From UBA4363 sp002393965 (GTDB lineage: Bacteria; Bacteroidota; Bacteroidia; Bacteroidales; Paludibacteraceae), in the NCBI GenBank assembly GCA_946542925.1, contig CAMNLA010000055.1:5915-69914 (forward strand): a DNA stretch of 64,000 nucleotides, in the 5' to 3' direction. Shown here piece after piece: positions 44,939-54,262 of the stretch. Both the position numbers and the translations under genes were made by a program. Position 1 is the stretch's first letter; every line of letters starts with the position of its first letter. The notes below the pieces were generated by a model, which did not search any database, was not told where the DNA came from, and worked only from the letters and a program-made list of their open reading frames with translations.

Positions 44939-46009
44939 TTACATAGTCACTGCAACTGCAACAGCAGCCAGATTGACGAGAGTAATCGGCATCAGTACCT
45001 TCCACTCCAATTTCAAGAGTTGATCGATGCGCAGTCGCGGATAGGACCAACGAACCCACAGGGCCATAAAAATACAGAACGCACATTTCCCGAAGAACCA
45101 GATTGGGGTCGGGATATAGTCCATCACGGCATTGAAAGCATCGAATCCTGGAATGTGTAACGGCATCCAACCACCTAGAAACATTGTTGTAGCAATTGCC
45201 GCGACAATAAACAGGTTGGTGTACTCTGCCACATAGTAGAAGCCGAAAGTGATACCAGAATATTCGGTATGATATCCTGCAGTAAGCTCTGATTCTGCCT
45301 CAGCCAAGTCAAACGGGCCTCGATTTGTTTCGGCATGTCCTGCAATGAGATAAATCACAAAAGCCACAAAGGCAAAGATTCCCCCTTTAAAGATGAACCA
45401 AAGGTCACTTTGAGCCTCCACTATCTCGGAGAGTTGCATTGTACCTGCCAAAACAACAGCCACCATCAGAGAGAGACCTGCTGAGAGTTCGTAACTTACC
45501 AATTGAGCACCAGATCGGATAGCTCCGATAAGTGAATACTTATTATTGGAGGACCAACCCGCAAGCAGGATACCAATAACACCCAATGAAGAAACAGCGA
45601 GGATGTACACGACGCCTATATTGAAGTCTATGGCTTGTAATCCGAGTCCAAATGGCAAAGCAGCAAAAGTAAGAATCGATCCGATAATCACGAAAAAGGG
45701 AGCCATAAGGAATAAAAATTTATCGCTTCGTTTAATAGGTATGATTTCCTTTGTCAGAATCTTGATCATATCTGCCACGACTTGTAAAAGTCCCCATTTT
45801 CCAACGCGATTCGGGCCGATACGACATTGGAAGAAGCCACATATCTTACGTTCTGCGTAGATGAGTACGAGGGCGATAAGAGCATAGGCAGTCAGCAAAG
45901 CCACCCCTACGAGTACGAATTCAATTGCCAGAGTCCAAAAATCCGGCAGTCCCCACTCCACGCGCAGTAGATTGTCAATCCAGCATGTTATAACTGAAAA
46001 ATCGAACAT
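44939..46009 (-). CDS. nuoH: NADH-quinone oxidoreductase-like subunit H
   Basis: 356 residues from the ATG at 46009; the extra eight residues to 46033 need a TTG. Helices with CRIGPNRVGKWGLLQVVADM, the acidic stretch ETNRGPFDLAEAESELTAGY and the C-terminal RWSYPRLRIDQLL. It forms the quinone-site floor of complex I. A 111-base gap before nuoCD contains no gene. Confidence 0.96.
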   Translation of the reverse strand: MFDFSVITCWIDNLLRVEWGLPDFWTLAIEFVLVGVALLTAYALIALVLIYAERKICGFFQCRIGPNRVGKWGLLQVVADMIKILTKEIIPIKRSDKFLFLMAPFFVIIGSILTFAALPFGLGLQAIDFNIGVVYILAVSSLGVIGILLAGWSSNNKYSLIGAIRSGAQLVSYELSAGLSLMVAVVLAGTMQLSEIVEAQSDLWFIFKGGIFAFVAFVIYLIAGHAETNRGPFDLAEAESELTAGYHTEYSGITFGFYYVAEYTNLFIVAAIATTMFLGGWMPLHIPGFDAFNAVMDYIPTPIWFFGKCAFCIFMALWVRWSYPRLRIDQLLKLEWKVLMPITLVNLAAVAVAVTM

Positions 46010-46120
46010 ATTGTCTTGTTTTGTTAGTATCAATGATAAAGTTAGGAGAGAAATATCTTATCCTCTGTTGACACAGGAGCCGTAAAAAGCCCTCAAGGTC
46101 ATATCAAAAATATTTTTTCA

Positions 46121-47767
46121 CTATCGGTCGATACATGGAATTACGTAATCGAGCGATCCGCCAATCATAATGAGGTCAGCTATTTTCTCACCCTTGACGA
46201 TTGGATCCAAGGCCGATACAAGGGCCATTGACGGGGAACGGAACTTGATACGGTACGGAGACTTATCGCCATGGCTATTGACGTAGATGCCGAAATCACC
46301 ACGAGCATTCTCCACGCGTTCGAAAAACTCTCCTTCAGGGAGTTTGATGATCGCTTTTGTCTTTGCCTTGTAGTCGCCTTCAGGTATATTATCAACAAGT
46401 TGTTCAATAATAGCGAGCGACTCGAGGATCTCGTCCAGACGAACATAATAACGTTCAAAGGACCCTCCCACGGTATCGGTCACTTCATTGAAATTTACTT
46501 TTGAGTAAGCAGCATATGGTTCTATCTTACGCACGTCGTTATGCCATCCGGAAGCACGTCCTGAAGGCCCAGTCACACCGTATGCTATTGCAGTTGCTTT
46601 GTTCAAGTGTCCCGCGGACGTCATGCGTTGACGAGCAATAGGATTATTGGTAAACAGCGTATGATATTCGCGTAGCATCTTACGCATATAAGGCAAGAAG
46701 TCCTTCACGCGTTTCTGGAAATTTGGATGAATATCCTGCGATACACCTCCTATCACACTATAACTTGTAAAAAGACGTCCACCCGTAGTCTCCTCGAAGA
46801 TATCCATAATCTTTTCGCGATCACGCATGCCATAGATGAAAGCTGTGATGGCACCCATGTCGTTACACATAGAGGCCCAACCCAACAAGTGGCTTGCAAT
46901 ACGGGTGAGTTCATCAAAAATTGTACGGATATAGACTGCGCGTTCCGGTACTTCCATTTGAAGGGCTTTCTCACACAGCAGGCACATACCGTGTCTGTTA
47001 ATCGCAGCAGAAAGATAGTCGAGACGTTCTGTCAAGTGAAGAATTTGAGGATACGTATATTCCTCACACATCTTCTCAATACCACGGTGAATATATCCGA
47101 AATTCGGGTCAATACGTTGAACTGTTTCCCCTTTCAAAGAGACGCGTAACTGTAACACGCCATGTGTTGAAGGGTGTTGTGGTCCAAAAGAAACGACGTA
47201 CTCCTTATCATCGAACAATTGGAATGACGACTCTTTGATTCGTCCGTTCGAGTCTAATTCGAGACGTTCCGAGCGCTCGAAGTCAGCCACAGGTTCGTTC
47301 TTCAATACGAGAGGATTTGACTCCATATCGTAGTCTTTCCGCAGGGGGTAGCCGACCCAATCCGGTCTCAAGAACAGGCGTCGCATATCGGGGTGATTCA
47401 CAAATCGGATACCGAAATAGTCATATACTTCTCGTTCATAGAGATTTGCGCTGTTCCAGACGTCGGACACGGACAAAAGTTCTGGGCATTCCCGTCCATC
47501 CGTCCACACGTGAACTACAAGAGGAGTCTGAGCGTATGTTGTCGAGAACAGGCGACATATGATACCGAGTCGTCCTTCATCGTCCACGCCTATGATATCC
47601 TGCAAGTAGTCAAATTGCAAGTCCTTTTCATTGCGAAGCGAAACAGCCAATTCATGCCAATTCTCATTCGGAACCTCGATGGTCAGCATTTTCGATTCCT
47701 CGTACTCACCCATCATTTTAGCCGATGGACATAGAGTCAAGACCCGTTGCTTCAGATTCTCAATCAT
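46121..47767 (-). CDS. nuoCD: Fused NADH-quinone oxidoreductase-like subunit C/D
   Basis: 548 residues: a NuoC part (about 1-150, YEREVYDYFGIRFVNHPDMR) fused to NuoD (about 180-548). The NuoD part has FGPQHPSTHGVLQLRVSL, NFGYIHRGIEKMCEEYTYPQ and a C-terminal IGGSLDYVIPCIDR. The NuoD pocket histidine/tyrosine region for quinone is present. Fusion of C and D is common in Bacteroidetes and some others. It lies 41 bases downstream of nuoB. Confidence 0.96.
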   Translation of the reverse strand: MIENLKQRVLTLCPSAKMMGEYEESKMLTIEVPNENWHELAVSLRNEKDLQFDYLQDIIGVDDEGRLGIICRLFSTTYAQTPLVVHVWTDGRECPELLSVSDVWNSANLYEREVYDYFGIRFVNHPDMRRLFLRPDWVGYPLRKDYDMESNPLVLKNEPVADFERSERLELDSNGRIKESSFQLFDDKEYVVSFGPQHPSTHGVLQLRVSLKGETVQRIDPNFGYIHRGIEKMCEEYTYPQILHLTERLDYLSAAINRHGMCLLCEKALQMEVPERAVYIRTIFDELTRIASHLLGWASMCNDMGAITAFIYGMRDREKIMDIFEETTGGRLFTSYSVIGGVSQDIHPNFQKRVKDFLPYMRKMLREYHTLFTNNPIARQRMTSAGHLNKATAIAYGVTGPSGRASGWHNDVRKIEPYAAYSKVNFNEVTDTVGGSFERYYVRLDEILESLAIIEQLVDNIPEGDYKAKTKAIIKLPEGEFFERVENARGDFGIYVNSHGDKSPYRIKFRSPSMALVSALDPIVKGEKIADLIMIGGSLDYVIPCIDR

Positions 47768-47808
47768 ATCTCTTAGTTGAATGGATTCTTAGATATTAGT
47801 TATATGCA

Positions 47809-48435
47809 TCAGGCTCCCTTTTCCTTCTTTGCTTTACGTGCGATATCGGCGAGAGGAACAATCTCCTTCACCTCCAGACGTTTCGTTGAAAAATAGTTCT
47901 CTAGTTTTATTTTACGTGCGAGTTGCATCATTCCATAGAGGACAGCATCGGGACGTGGCGGGCAACCTGGGATATAGACATCAACAGGAATCACGTCATT
48001 TACGCCTTTGACGACAGAATAGGACTTCTGGAAAGGACCTCCAGTAGAGGCGCACCCTCCCATTGCGATAACATATTTTGGTTCTGCCATTTGGTCATAA
48101 AGGCGTTTCAAAACAGGAGCCATTTTTTTGACAATTGTTCCACTCACGAAAATCACATCAGCCTGGCGTGGAGAATTTCGGGTCACTTCCCATCCAAATC
48201 GAGCAAAATCTGCGCGTGCAGCTGCAGTACACATAAACTCAATAGCGCAGCATGATGTACCGAACGTTAAAGGCCATACGGAATTAGAGTGCCCCCAATT
48301 AAGCAGATCCGATAATTTCGACACAACAACATTTGTTCCTGCCTTTCGTAATTCCTCGATATATTGTTCGAGATATTCGTTATCCTTGAACTCCTCAAGA
48401 GGAATATTCTTGATATCAATATTTTTTATTTCCAT
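47809..48435 (-). CDS. nuoB: NADH-quinone oxidoreductase-like subunit B
   Basis: 208 residues from the ATG at 48435. The longer frame (to 48546) runs through nuoA in another frame and is not family-like. Cluster N2 ligands: TSCCAIEFM, GGCASTGGPF and IPGCPPRPDA. NuoB hands electrons to quinone. Its start overlaps the end of nuoA by ten bases. The C-terminus is lysine-rich. Confidence 0.96.
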   Translation of the reverse strand: MEIKNIDIKNIPLEEFKDNEYLEQYIEELRKAGTNVVVSKLSDLLNWGHSNSVWPLTFGTSCCAIEFMCTAAARADFARFGWEVTRNSPRQADVIFVSGTIVKKMAPVLKRLYDQMAEPKYVIAMGGCASTGGPFQKSYSVVKGVNDVIPVDVYIPGCPPRPDAVLYGMMQLARKIKLENYFSTKRLEVKEIVPLADIARKAKKEKGA

Positions 48436-48776
48436 TCCAAAGCTCCTTTCTTCCAAGCATAGGCAAGGCCCAGTGCAAGAATTACAATAAAGAGACCTAC
48501 CACGATGAGTCCTTGCATTCCCATTCCTTTCATCACGACAGCCCACGGGAACAGATAGATTGTTTCCACGTCAAACATCAAGAAGAGAATAGCAAACAGA
48601 TAGTAACCGACACGAAACGGCATCCATGTACCTCCGCGTGTCAAGACACCGCATTCGTAAGGTTCACCCTTCTGCTCGTTCTTCGTACGGGGAGCTACAA
48701 TCAGCGCAATCACGCTACCCGCAACGACCAGCACTACCGCCGTAGCAAGTGCTGTCAAAAGAAATCCTTCGTTCAT
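48426..48776 (-). CDS. nuoA: NADH-quinone oxidoreductase-like subunit A
   Basis: 116 residues, three helices, with the family loop EPYECGVLTRGGT and the acidic LFLMFDVETIYLFPWA. It starts the nuo cluster (A, B, CD, H, I, J, K, L, M, N). The E, F and G genes that bind NADH and FMN are absent from this window. Confidence 0.96.
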   Translation of the reverse strand: MNEGFLLTALATAVVLVVAGSVIALIVAPRTKNEQKGEPYECGVLTRGGTWMPFRVGYYLFAILFLMFDVETIYLFPWAVVMKGMGMQGLIVVGLFIVILALGLAYAWKKGALEWK

Positions 48777-48857
48777 ATACGATTCATAAATTCATTATGC
48801 TCTTTCACAATGCCTTTGCATCTCAAAGAACACTTCTTGCAATAAAAAAATCGGTGG

Positions 48858-48865
48858 CAAAGATA
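48858..48865 (-). promoter_or_regulatory. Candidate -7 box for the nuo operon
   Basis: TATCTTTG on the minus strand, about 80 bases upstream of nuoA. A TTG on the same strand lies 25 bases further, longer than usual, so spacing is imperfect. Confidence 0.5.
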
Positions 48866-49236
48866 GGAAAGATAACACATAAAAAAAACACAAAAAAAAT
48901 ATAAAAAACACACACAAAACGAAATGAGGGATTTGTATCGCAGAATTCGAATCCCTACGGGTAAACGCCCATTTTAAAATTGTATGTTTAGGAGAATCGA
49001 CAAAGATCCGCTTCCTTTTTTATGTCAATCGGATGAAGAAGGAGATGCGAAAAACAGAGGCAAGCAAGAACCTCATTCCATCGCTTTACTTTTATATAAA
49101 ACTTTATTTAATTTATGAGAAGGACACAAAACGGAATAAGATATGAATGGAATGAAGCCAAATGGAATTGTCATCTGGTTTCGAATCTTCCTTATGAAAT
49201 CTCATCAGATTGATTTTCTTACCGATATTTTTTGTA
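48866..49236. other. Intergenic DNA between nuo and the aminotransferase
   Basis: AT-rich and not coding on either strand as far as I can see. A seven-base hairpin, agggatt / aatccct with a 16-base loop, lies at 48927-48956. A short plus-strand frame (49143-49325, 60 codons) ends next to the aminotransferase start, lacks family features, and was not accepted. Confidence 0.5.
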
Positions 49237-49244
49237 TAACTTTG
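49237..49244 (+). promoter_or_regulatory. Candidate -7 box for the aminotransferase
   Basis: TAACTTTG matches TAnnTTTG about 85 bases before the ATG. A TTG at 49210-49212 is 24 bases away, slightly long. Confidence 0.4.
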
Positions 49245-49328
49245 TGCAATTTTGTATTCAGCCTTGTTCCTATGAATCTAGGACGAAGACTATGCAACAA
49301 GACGAACCAAAGTCTATTTAAGTAAAAA

Positions 49329-50528
49329 ATGCCTAAAATTTCAAGTCGCGGCATCGAAATGCCAGCCTCCCCTATCCGCAAACTTGTACCCTTCTCTGAT
49401 TCAGCGAAAGCACGTGGTCTGAAAGTTTATCATCTAAATATCGGTCAGCCGGACCTTCCGACACCTAAGGTTGCTTTGGATGCCATTCGTGGCATTCAAC
49501 GAAAGGTATTGGAATATTCTCCTTCGATGGGTATTCGTTCGTACCGAGAGAAGTTGGTCGGTTACTATGCGAAGTACAACATTAACGTTGGAGCAGACGA
49601 CATCATCATCACGACAGGAGGTAGTGAGGCGGTCTTATTTGCATTCCTGGCCTGTTTGAATCCAGGCGACGAGATTATAGTACCAGAGCCTGCCTATGCT
49701 AATTACATGGCCTTTGCCATTTCAGCAGGAGCGGTTATTCGAACGGTACCATCGTCTATTGAAGAAGGATTTGCATTACCAAAGATTGAAAAATTCGAAG
49801 AACTGATCAACTCACGAACGAAGGGTATCATGATCTGCAACCCAAACAACCCGACAGGATATCTTTATACCCGCAAAGAGATGAATCAGATTCGTGATTT
49901 GGTACAGAAATACGATCTCTATCTGTTTTCTGACGAGGTCTATCGAGAATACATTTATACATCATCGCCATACATCTCTGCCTGTCATCTAGTTGGTATT
50001 GAGGACAATGTCGTACTCATCGACTCCGTATCGAAACGTTATTCGGAATGCGGAATCCGTATTGGAGCACTGATTACCAAAAACAAGGAATTGCAAAAGA
50101 CCATTAACAAATTCTGTCAGGCGCGTCTTTCGCCGCCTCTGATAGGTCAGATTGCAGCCGAGGCCTCCTTAAATGTAGATGAGGGATATCTGCGAGACAC
50201 TTATGACGAATTTGTAGAGCGTCGAAAAGTTCTCATTGACGGATTGAACCGTATCCCTGGAGTCTATTCACCGATTCCAATGGGAGCATTCTATACCATG
50301 GCGAAACTTCCCGTGGACGATTCTGATGAATTCTGCAAATGGTGTCTGAACGAATTCGAGTATGAGGGTCAGACTATTTTCCTCTCGCCTGGTTCGGGAT
50401 TCTATACGACTCCTGGATTAGGTAAGAATCAGGTTCGTATTGCATATGCCATCAACAAGGAAGACATCAGCAAAGCGTTGACCGTACTTCAGAAAGCGTT
50501 AGAAGCCTATCCTGGCAGGACGCTCTGA
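49329..50528 (+). CDS. Class I/II aminotransferase (aspartate-type)
   Basis: 399 residues. LNIGQPDLPTPKVAL near 38, ICNPNNPTGYLY near 175 and LFSDEVYREYIYTSS near 205. The PLP lysine is in IDSVSKRYSECGIRIG near 240, and the C-terminal QVRIAYAINKEDI carries the carboxylate-binding Arg. Most like aspartate/aromatic aminotransferases of the AspC type; the amino donor cannot be fixed. Confidence 0.93.
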   Translation: MPKISSRGIEMPASPIRKLVPFSDSAKARGLKVYHLNIGQPDLPTPKVALDAIRGIQRKVLEYSPSMGIRSYREKLVGYYAKYNINVGADDIIITTGGSEAVLFAFLACLNPGDEIIVPEPAYANYMAFAISAGAVIRTVPSSIEEGFALPKIEKFEELINSRTKGIMICNPNNPTGYLYTRKEMNQIRDLVQKYDLYLFSDEVYREYIYTSSPYISACHLVGIEDNVVLIDSVSKRYSECGIRIGALITKNKELQKTINKFCQARLSPPLIGQIAAEASLNVDEGYLRDTYDEFVERRKVLIDGLNRIPGVYSPIPMGAFYTMAKLPVDDSDEFCKWCLNEFEYEGQTIFLSPGSGFYTTPGLGKNQVRIAYAINKEDISKALTVLQKALEAYPGRTL

Positions 50529-50565
50529 GTCCGACACTTCCATTATCTGCCATTAGAAGTATATT

Positions 50566-51855
50566 GTGAATTTAGAGTTCTTCATAGCAAGACGACTGCA
50601 GCGATGGCGGAGCGGAGAACAGGCTCTCTCGCGACCAGCCGTTCGTATTGCCACGGCGGGCATTGCCATCGGAGTTGCAGTGATGCTGTCATCGGTAGCC
50701 ATCGTCTTTGGGTTCAAGAACGAGATTCGCAACAAAGTAGTCGGATTCGGTTCTCACATTCAGATTGCGAACTACGATGACAACCGTTCGTTCGAGACCC
50801 GTCCCATCCAAGCGTCAGACTCACTTCTTTCTGAGCTCCGTTCCGTCCCCAACGTCCGTCATGCCCAACGATTTGCCACAAAGCCAGGAATCATCAAGAC
50901 GGGTACGGAAGTACAGGGTGTCATTTTAAAAGGCATTGATGCGGACTTTGACTGGAACTTTTACCGTCCCAATCTTATCAAAGGAGATACGTTGACATTG
51001 TCATCAAAGTCATCAGAAGCGATTGATACCATAACAGACATACTACCTCCACCTCCATCACGAGAAGCTCTCATTTCGAAATACCTTTCAGACCTATTGC
51101 AACTGGATATAGGAGATGAATTTCTGATTTACTTTGTCAGTGAGGACAATATCCGAGCACGGAAACTGAAAGTCAATGGCATTTACAGTACGCACTTCAC
51201 CGAATATGACCGTCAGTTTATACTATCGGACATCCGAAATGTACAACAATTAAACAACTGGACAGAGGATCAGGCTTCTGGCATAGAAGTTCTGGTCCAT
51301 AATTACGACAGGCTTGAAGAAACGACAGACGAACTCTATTTCAAGGTCAGCCATCGTCTTCAGACAGATGGCAGTGCACTATTGCCACAAAATATTGAGC
51401 AATTAAAGCCAGAAATATTCTCTTGGTTAGAGATGCTTGACATAAACGTCATCATCATCCTTGTACTAATGCTCATTGTTGCCGGTATCAATATGATATC
51501 GGGATTATTGATTCTTATTTTAGAACGAACCAATATGATTGGAATTCTCAAGGCATTGGGATCCCGTAACTGGTCCATTCGCAAGATATTCCTCTTTCAG
51601 GCATCATTCCTCATTCTGCGCGGTTTGGTTATCGGCAACCTAATCGGTTTGACGCTTATCCTTGTACAGCACTACACGCACATCATTCCCCTTGATGCAG
51701 ACACCTACTATGTCTCCTACGTACCTATGGATCTGAATCTTCTGCATATACTCGCCATCAATGCTGGTACGTTCCTGATTTCCGTACTGATGTTGATACT
51801 TCCTTCCTATATTATCAGTCGTATCTCTCCTGCTCGATCCATTCATTTTGAATAG
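50566..51855 (+). CDS. LolC/LolE-like ABC transporter permease
   Basis: 429 residues from a GTG at 50566. An N-terminal helix (ATAGIAIGVAVMLSSVAIVFG), a large periplasmic domain (about 60-270), and three C-terminal helices. The segments VAGINMISGLLILILERTNM and GILKALGSRNWSIRKIFLFQ are FtsX/LolE-like. It likely helps release lipoproteins from the inner membrane or exports another substrate. The ATPase partner is not nearby. It is 37 bases after the aminotransferase. Confidence 0.9.
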   Translation: MNLEFFIARRLQRWRSGEQALSRPAVRIATAGIAIGVAVMLSSVAIVFGFKNEIRNKVVGFGSHIQIANYDDNRSFETRPIQASDSLLSELRSVPNVRHAQRFATKPGIIKTGTEVQGVILKGIDADFDWNFYRPNLIKGDTLTLSSKSSEAIDTITDILPPPPSREALISKYLSDLLQLDIGDEFLIYFVSEDNIRARKLKVNGIYSTHFTEYDRQFILSDIRNVQQLNNWTEDQASGIEVLVHNYDRLEETTDELYFKVSHRLQTDGSALLPQNIEQLKPEIFSWLEMLDINVIIILVLMLIVAGINMISGLLILILERTNMIGILKALGSRNWSIRKIFLFQASFLILRGLVIGNLIGLTLILVQHYTHIIPLDADTYYVSYVPMDLNLLHILAINAGTFLISVLMLILPSYIISRISPARSIHFE

Positions 51856-51891
51856 AGAAAAACTCCATAGAAAACCACAACCCATTACGCA

Positions 51892-54117
51892 ATGATACGC
51901 AAAACTCTTTCCTTTTTTACGTTCTCCGTTCTATCTATCTTCAGTACGCAGGCACAACTTACCTACGACTACTATGGAGACGGACGTAGTCCGATTGACG
52001 AAATTGAGGACACGGTATTGGCTCATCAGTTGCCCAAAGCGGACTCCTACTTTTTCATCCGCAACATAGGCAAAAAGCCACAATTAGATCTTTCAGACTC
52101 GACGCAGACCACCGCGGAATGGCGAGAGTTAGCGGAATGGTACTACAACATGCGTGACTACACCCATGCGGAGACGGCCTACACCTACTTCATCAACACT
52201 GATCGAGCCACGCACAAGGACCTATACAACTATGTTCTCACTCTCAAAGCGTTGGGTCGTCATGAAGACATACGTCCCTACATGAAACGCATCAAAGAGA
52301 AGCGTCCTGATGACTTACGTTCCCGCAGTTACTATCTCACGTGGGACAAGTTGGCAGAATACCAGAAGCCGTCCTCTGAGTACCGTATTGACATCATGAA
52401 TATCAACTCCAGATCCAATCTCTATTGTCCCTCTTTCTTTTACAAAAAGCAGGTCACGTTGTTGCTATCAAAAAATACGGTTGGAAAGATTGGAAAGACC
52501 AAAATTAAAGAAGCGACCATCGCACCCAACGTTGATTTGATAAAGGTTAAGGGATGGAAATCCAAAGGATGGGATCGAAAATACATGAATGGACCATTGT
52601 GTTTTATCAAGAACGGCAAAATGGCAGCCGTTTCGTCTGTGGACTATAAATGGCCTGACGAGAATGACATGTACCATCCACAGCTTTACTTCACCCAGGT
52701 GAAACACCGTCAGTGGCAAGAGCCACAACCATTCGAGTGGAACGACACGACCAATCGATACAGTGTAGCCCATCCATCCATGAACAAACAGGGCACCATG
52801 CTCTTTTTTGCCTCTGATATGCCAGGTGGGTTTGGTGGATCGGACATTTATGTCAGTTACAAAGTAGGCAAGAGATGGACAAAACCCGAGAATCTCGGGG
52901 ACAAGATCAACACTGAGGGCAATGAAATGTTCCCGTTCTATGACAACACCACCGGTTATCTGTACTTTTCGTCCGACGGTCACAATGGGTTAGGTGGTCT
53001 AGACATCTATGAAGCTGAGATGATGGACTCCTGCACATGCAGTTATGTAGTTCGCAACCTTGGTTCTCCTGTCAACTCCATCAGTGATGACTACGGATTC
53101 ATATTCAACAAGAAACACACAAACGGATATTTTTCCAGCAACCGTATTGAAGGAAAGGGAGGCGAAGACACGTGGAAATTCATCTACGTATCGAAAAAGA
53201 ATCCTCGGGAACGGAACAAGAACCGATTCGAGCCAAAGAGCAAGAATGCTATGGCATCCCCATCTGCATATATCATTGGAGAAGTCACTGACCCTGTTGA
53301 TGTCACGTTAACTGTCTATAACACTGGAGGACGGGATGTCATTCCAAATGCGGAAGTTGAAGTGAGTGGTTATCGCATGCTGACCGATGAAAATGGAGAA
53401 GTCACCTTCACGGTCAACCGCAATACGGGAAATACCATGGATGTTGAAGCGCTCGGTTATCTTCACCGGACCAAGAAATACCGTGTACGAGATGAGGACA
53501 TCAGCGACACCATACAATTACCAGTTGCATATGGTCAACATTTCATATTGAAAAATATCTATTATGACTTTGACCGCAGTGACATTCTACCTGAATCAGC
53601 CAAGGAGCTTGACCTTCTGGCAAACTTTCTGAAAGCCAATCCTGAGTTAACTGCGGAACTCAGCAGTCATACAGATTCACGCGGAGACGATGACTACAAC
53701 CTCAAGCTCTCGCAAGAGCGTGCAGATGCAGCTGTGCTCTATCTGATATCCAAGGGAATTGACGAATCTCGTGTTACTGCTGTTGGTTATGGAGAGAAGA
53801 AGTTGCTCAACAAGTGTGCGAATGGGGTAGATTGTCCCGAAGAGATGCATCGACAGAATCGTCGGACCGAAATCTTCATACCGAAAGTCGGCAAAGCAAA
53901 GAATATCCGTCAAACCAAGGGAAAATATTCCGCTCCAGGACGCACGTCCCGACCATCATCAAGAGCAGAGGAAAGCGGAGAGGCGGACGAACTGGAGAAA
54001 GCGTATGACAAGCGGTCGCATAACAGCAGTAGCATACGAACAAAAGTACGCAAAGACGGCTCTACTGTCACAAAAAATGCAGACGGCACGACCACTGAAA
54101 CGTACACACTATATTGA
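51892..54117 (+). CDS. OmpA-family protein with PD40 propeller (PorE-like)
   Basis: 741 residues. A signal peptide (to about 22, STQAQ), a TPR-like region (about 60-150), a PD40/WD40-like propeller (about 225-440), a carboxypeptidase-regulatory-like domain (about 455-545), and an OmpA C-terminal domain (about 550-665). The OmpA domain has the peptidoglycan-binding Asp and Arg (ELSSHTDSRGDDDYNLKLSQ and RQNRRTEIFI). The tail is Ser/Arg-rich. This order matches PorE of the type IX secretion system as known for Porphyromonas, but similar proteins occur without that system. The role is therefore inferred. Confidence 0.85.
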   Translation: MIRKTLSFFTFSVLSIFSTQAQLTYDYYGDGRSPIDEIEDTVLAHQLPKADSYFFIRNIGKKPQLDLSDSTQTTAEWRELAEWYYNMRDYTHAETAYTYFINTDRATHKDLYNYVLTLKALGRHEDIRPYMKRIKEKRPDDLRSRSYYLTWDKLAEYQKPSSEYRIDIMNINSRSNLYCPSFFYKKQVTLLLSKNTVGKIGKTKIKEATIAPNVDLIKVKGWKSKGWDRKYMNGPLCFIKNGKMAAVSSVDYKWPDENDMYHPQLYFTQVKHRQWQEPQPFEWNDTTNRYSVAHPSMNKQGTMLFFASDMPGGFGGSDIYVSYKVGKRWTKPENLGDKINTEGNEMFPFYDNTTGYLYFSSDGHNGLGGLDIYEAEMMDSCTCSYVVRNLGSPVNSISDDYGFIFNKKHTNGYFSSNRIEGKGGEDTWKFIYVSKKNPRERNKNRFEPKSKNAMASPSAYIIGEVTDPVDVTLTVYNTGGRDVIPNAEVEVSGYRMLTDENGEVTFTVNRNTGNTMDVEALGYLHRTKKYRVRDEDISDTIQLPVAYGQHFILKNIYYDFDRSDILPESAKELDLLANFLKANPELTAELSSHTDSRGDDDYNLKLSQERADAAVLYLISKGIDESRVTAVGYGEKKLLNKCANGVDCPEEMHRQNRRTEIFIPKVGKAKNIRQTKGKYSAPGRTSRPSSRAEESGEADELEKAYDKRSHNSSSIRTKVRKDGSTVTKNADGTTTETYTLY

Positions 54118-54262
54118 TTCTTAAGAAAGAGGAGAACCTTCTTAAAAAAATAACGGATAAAGACTGACAATCAGAATATTTCCGTAACTTTATACGTGTT
54201 GTATGATGTCAAGTTATGACATCACATCTCATTGAAACAGGACATAATAAATTCATACCGCT

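Noticed and set aside
48927..48956. tRNA fragment near 48.95 kb (attcgaatcc resembles a T-loop)
   Set aside because: The required five-base stem before TTCGAAT is absent, and no acceptor or anticodon arm is found. It is better read as a short hairpin.
49143..49325. 60-codon plus-strand frame just before the aminotransferase
   Set aside because: It ends a few bases before the ATG, overlaps the predicted promoter region, and has no signal or domain. Taken as leader DNA.
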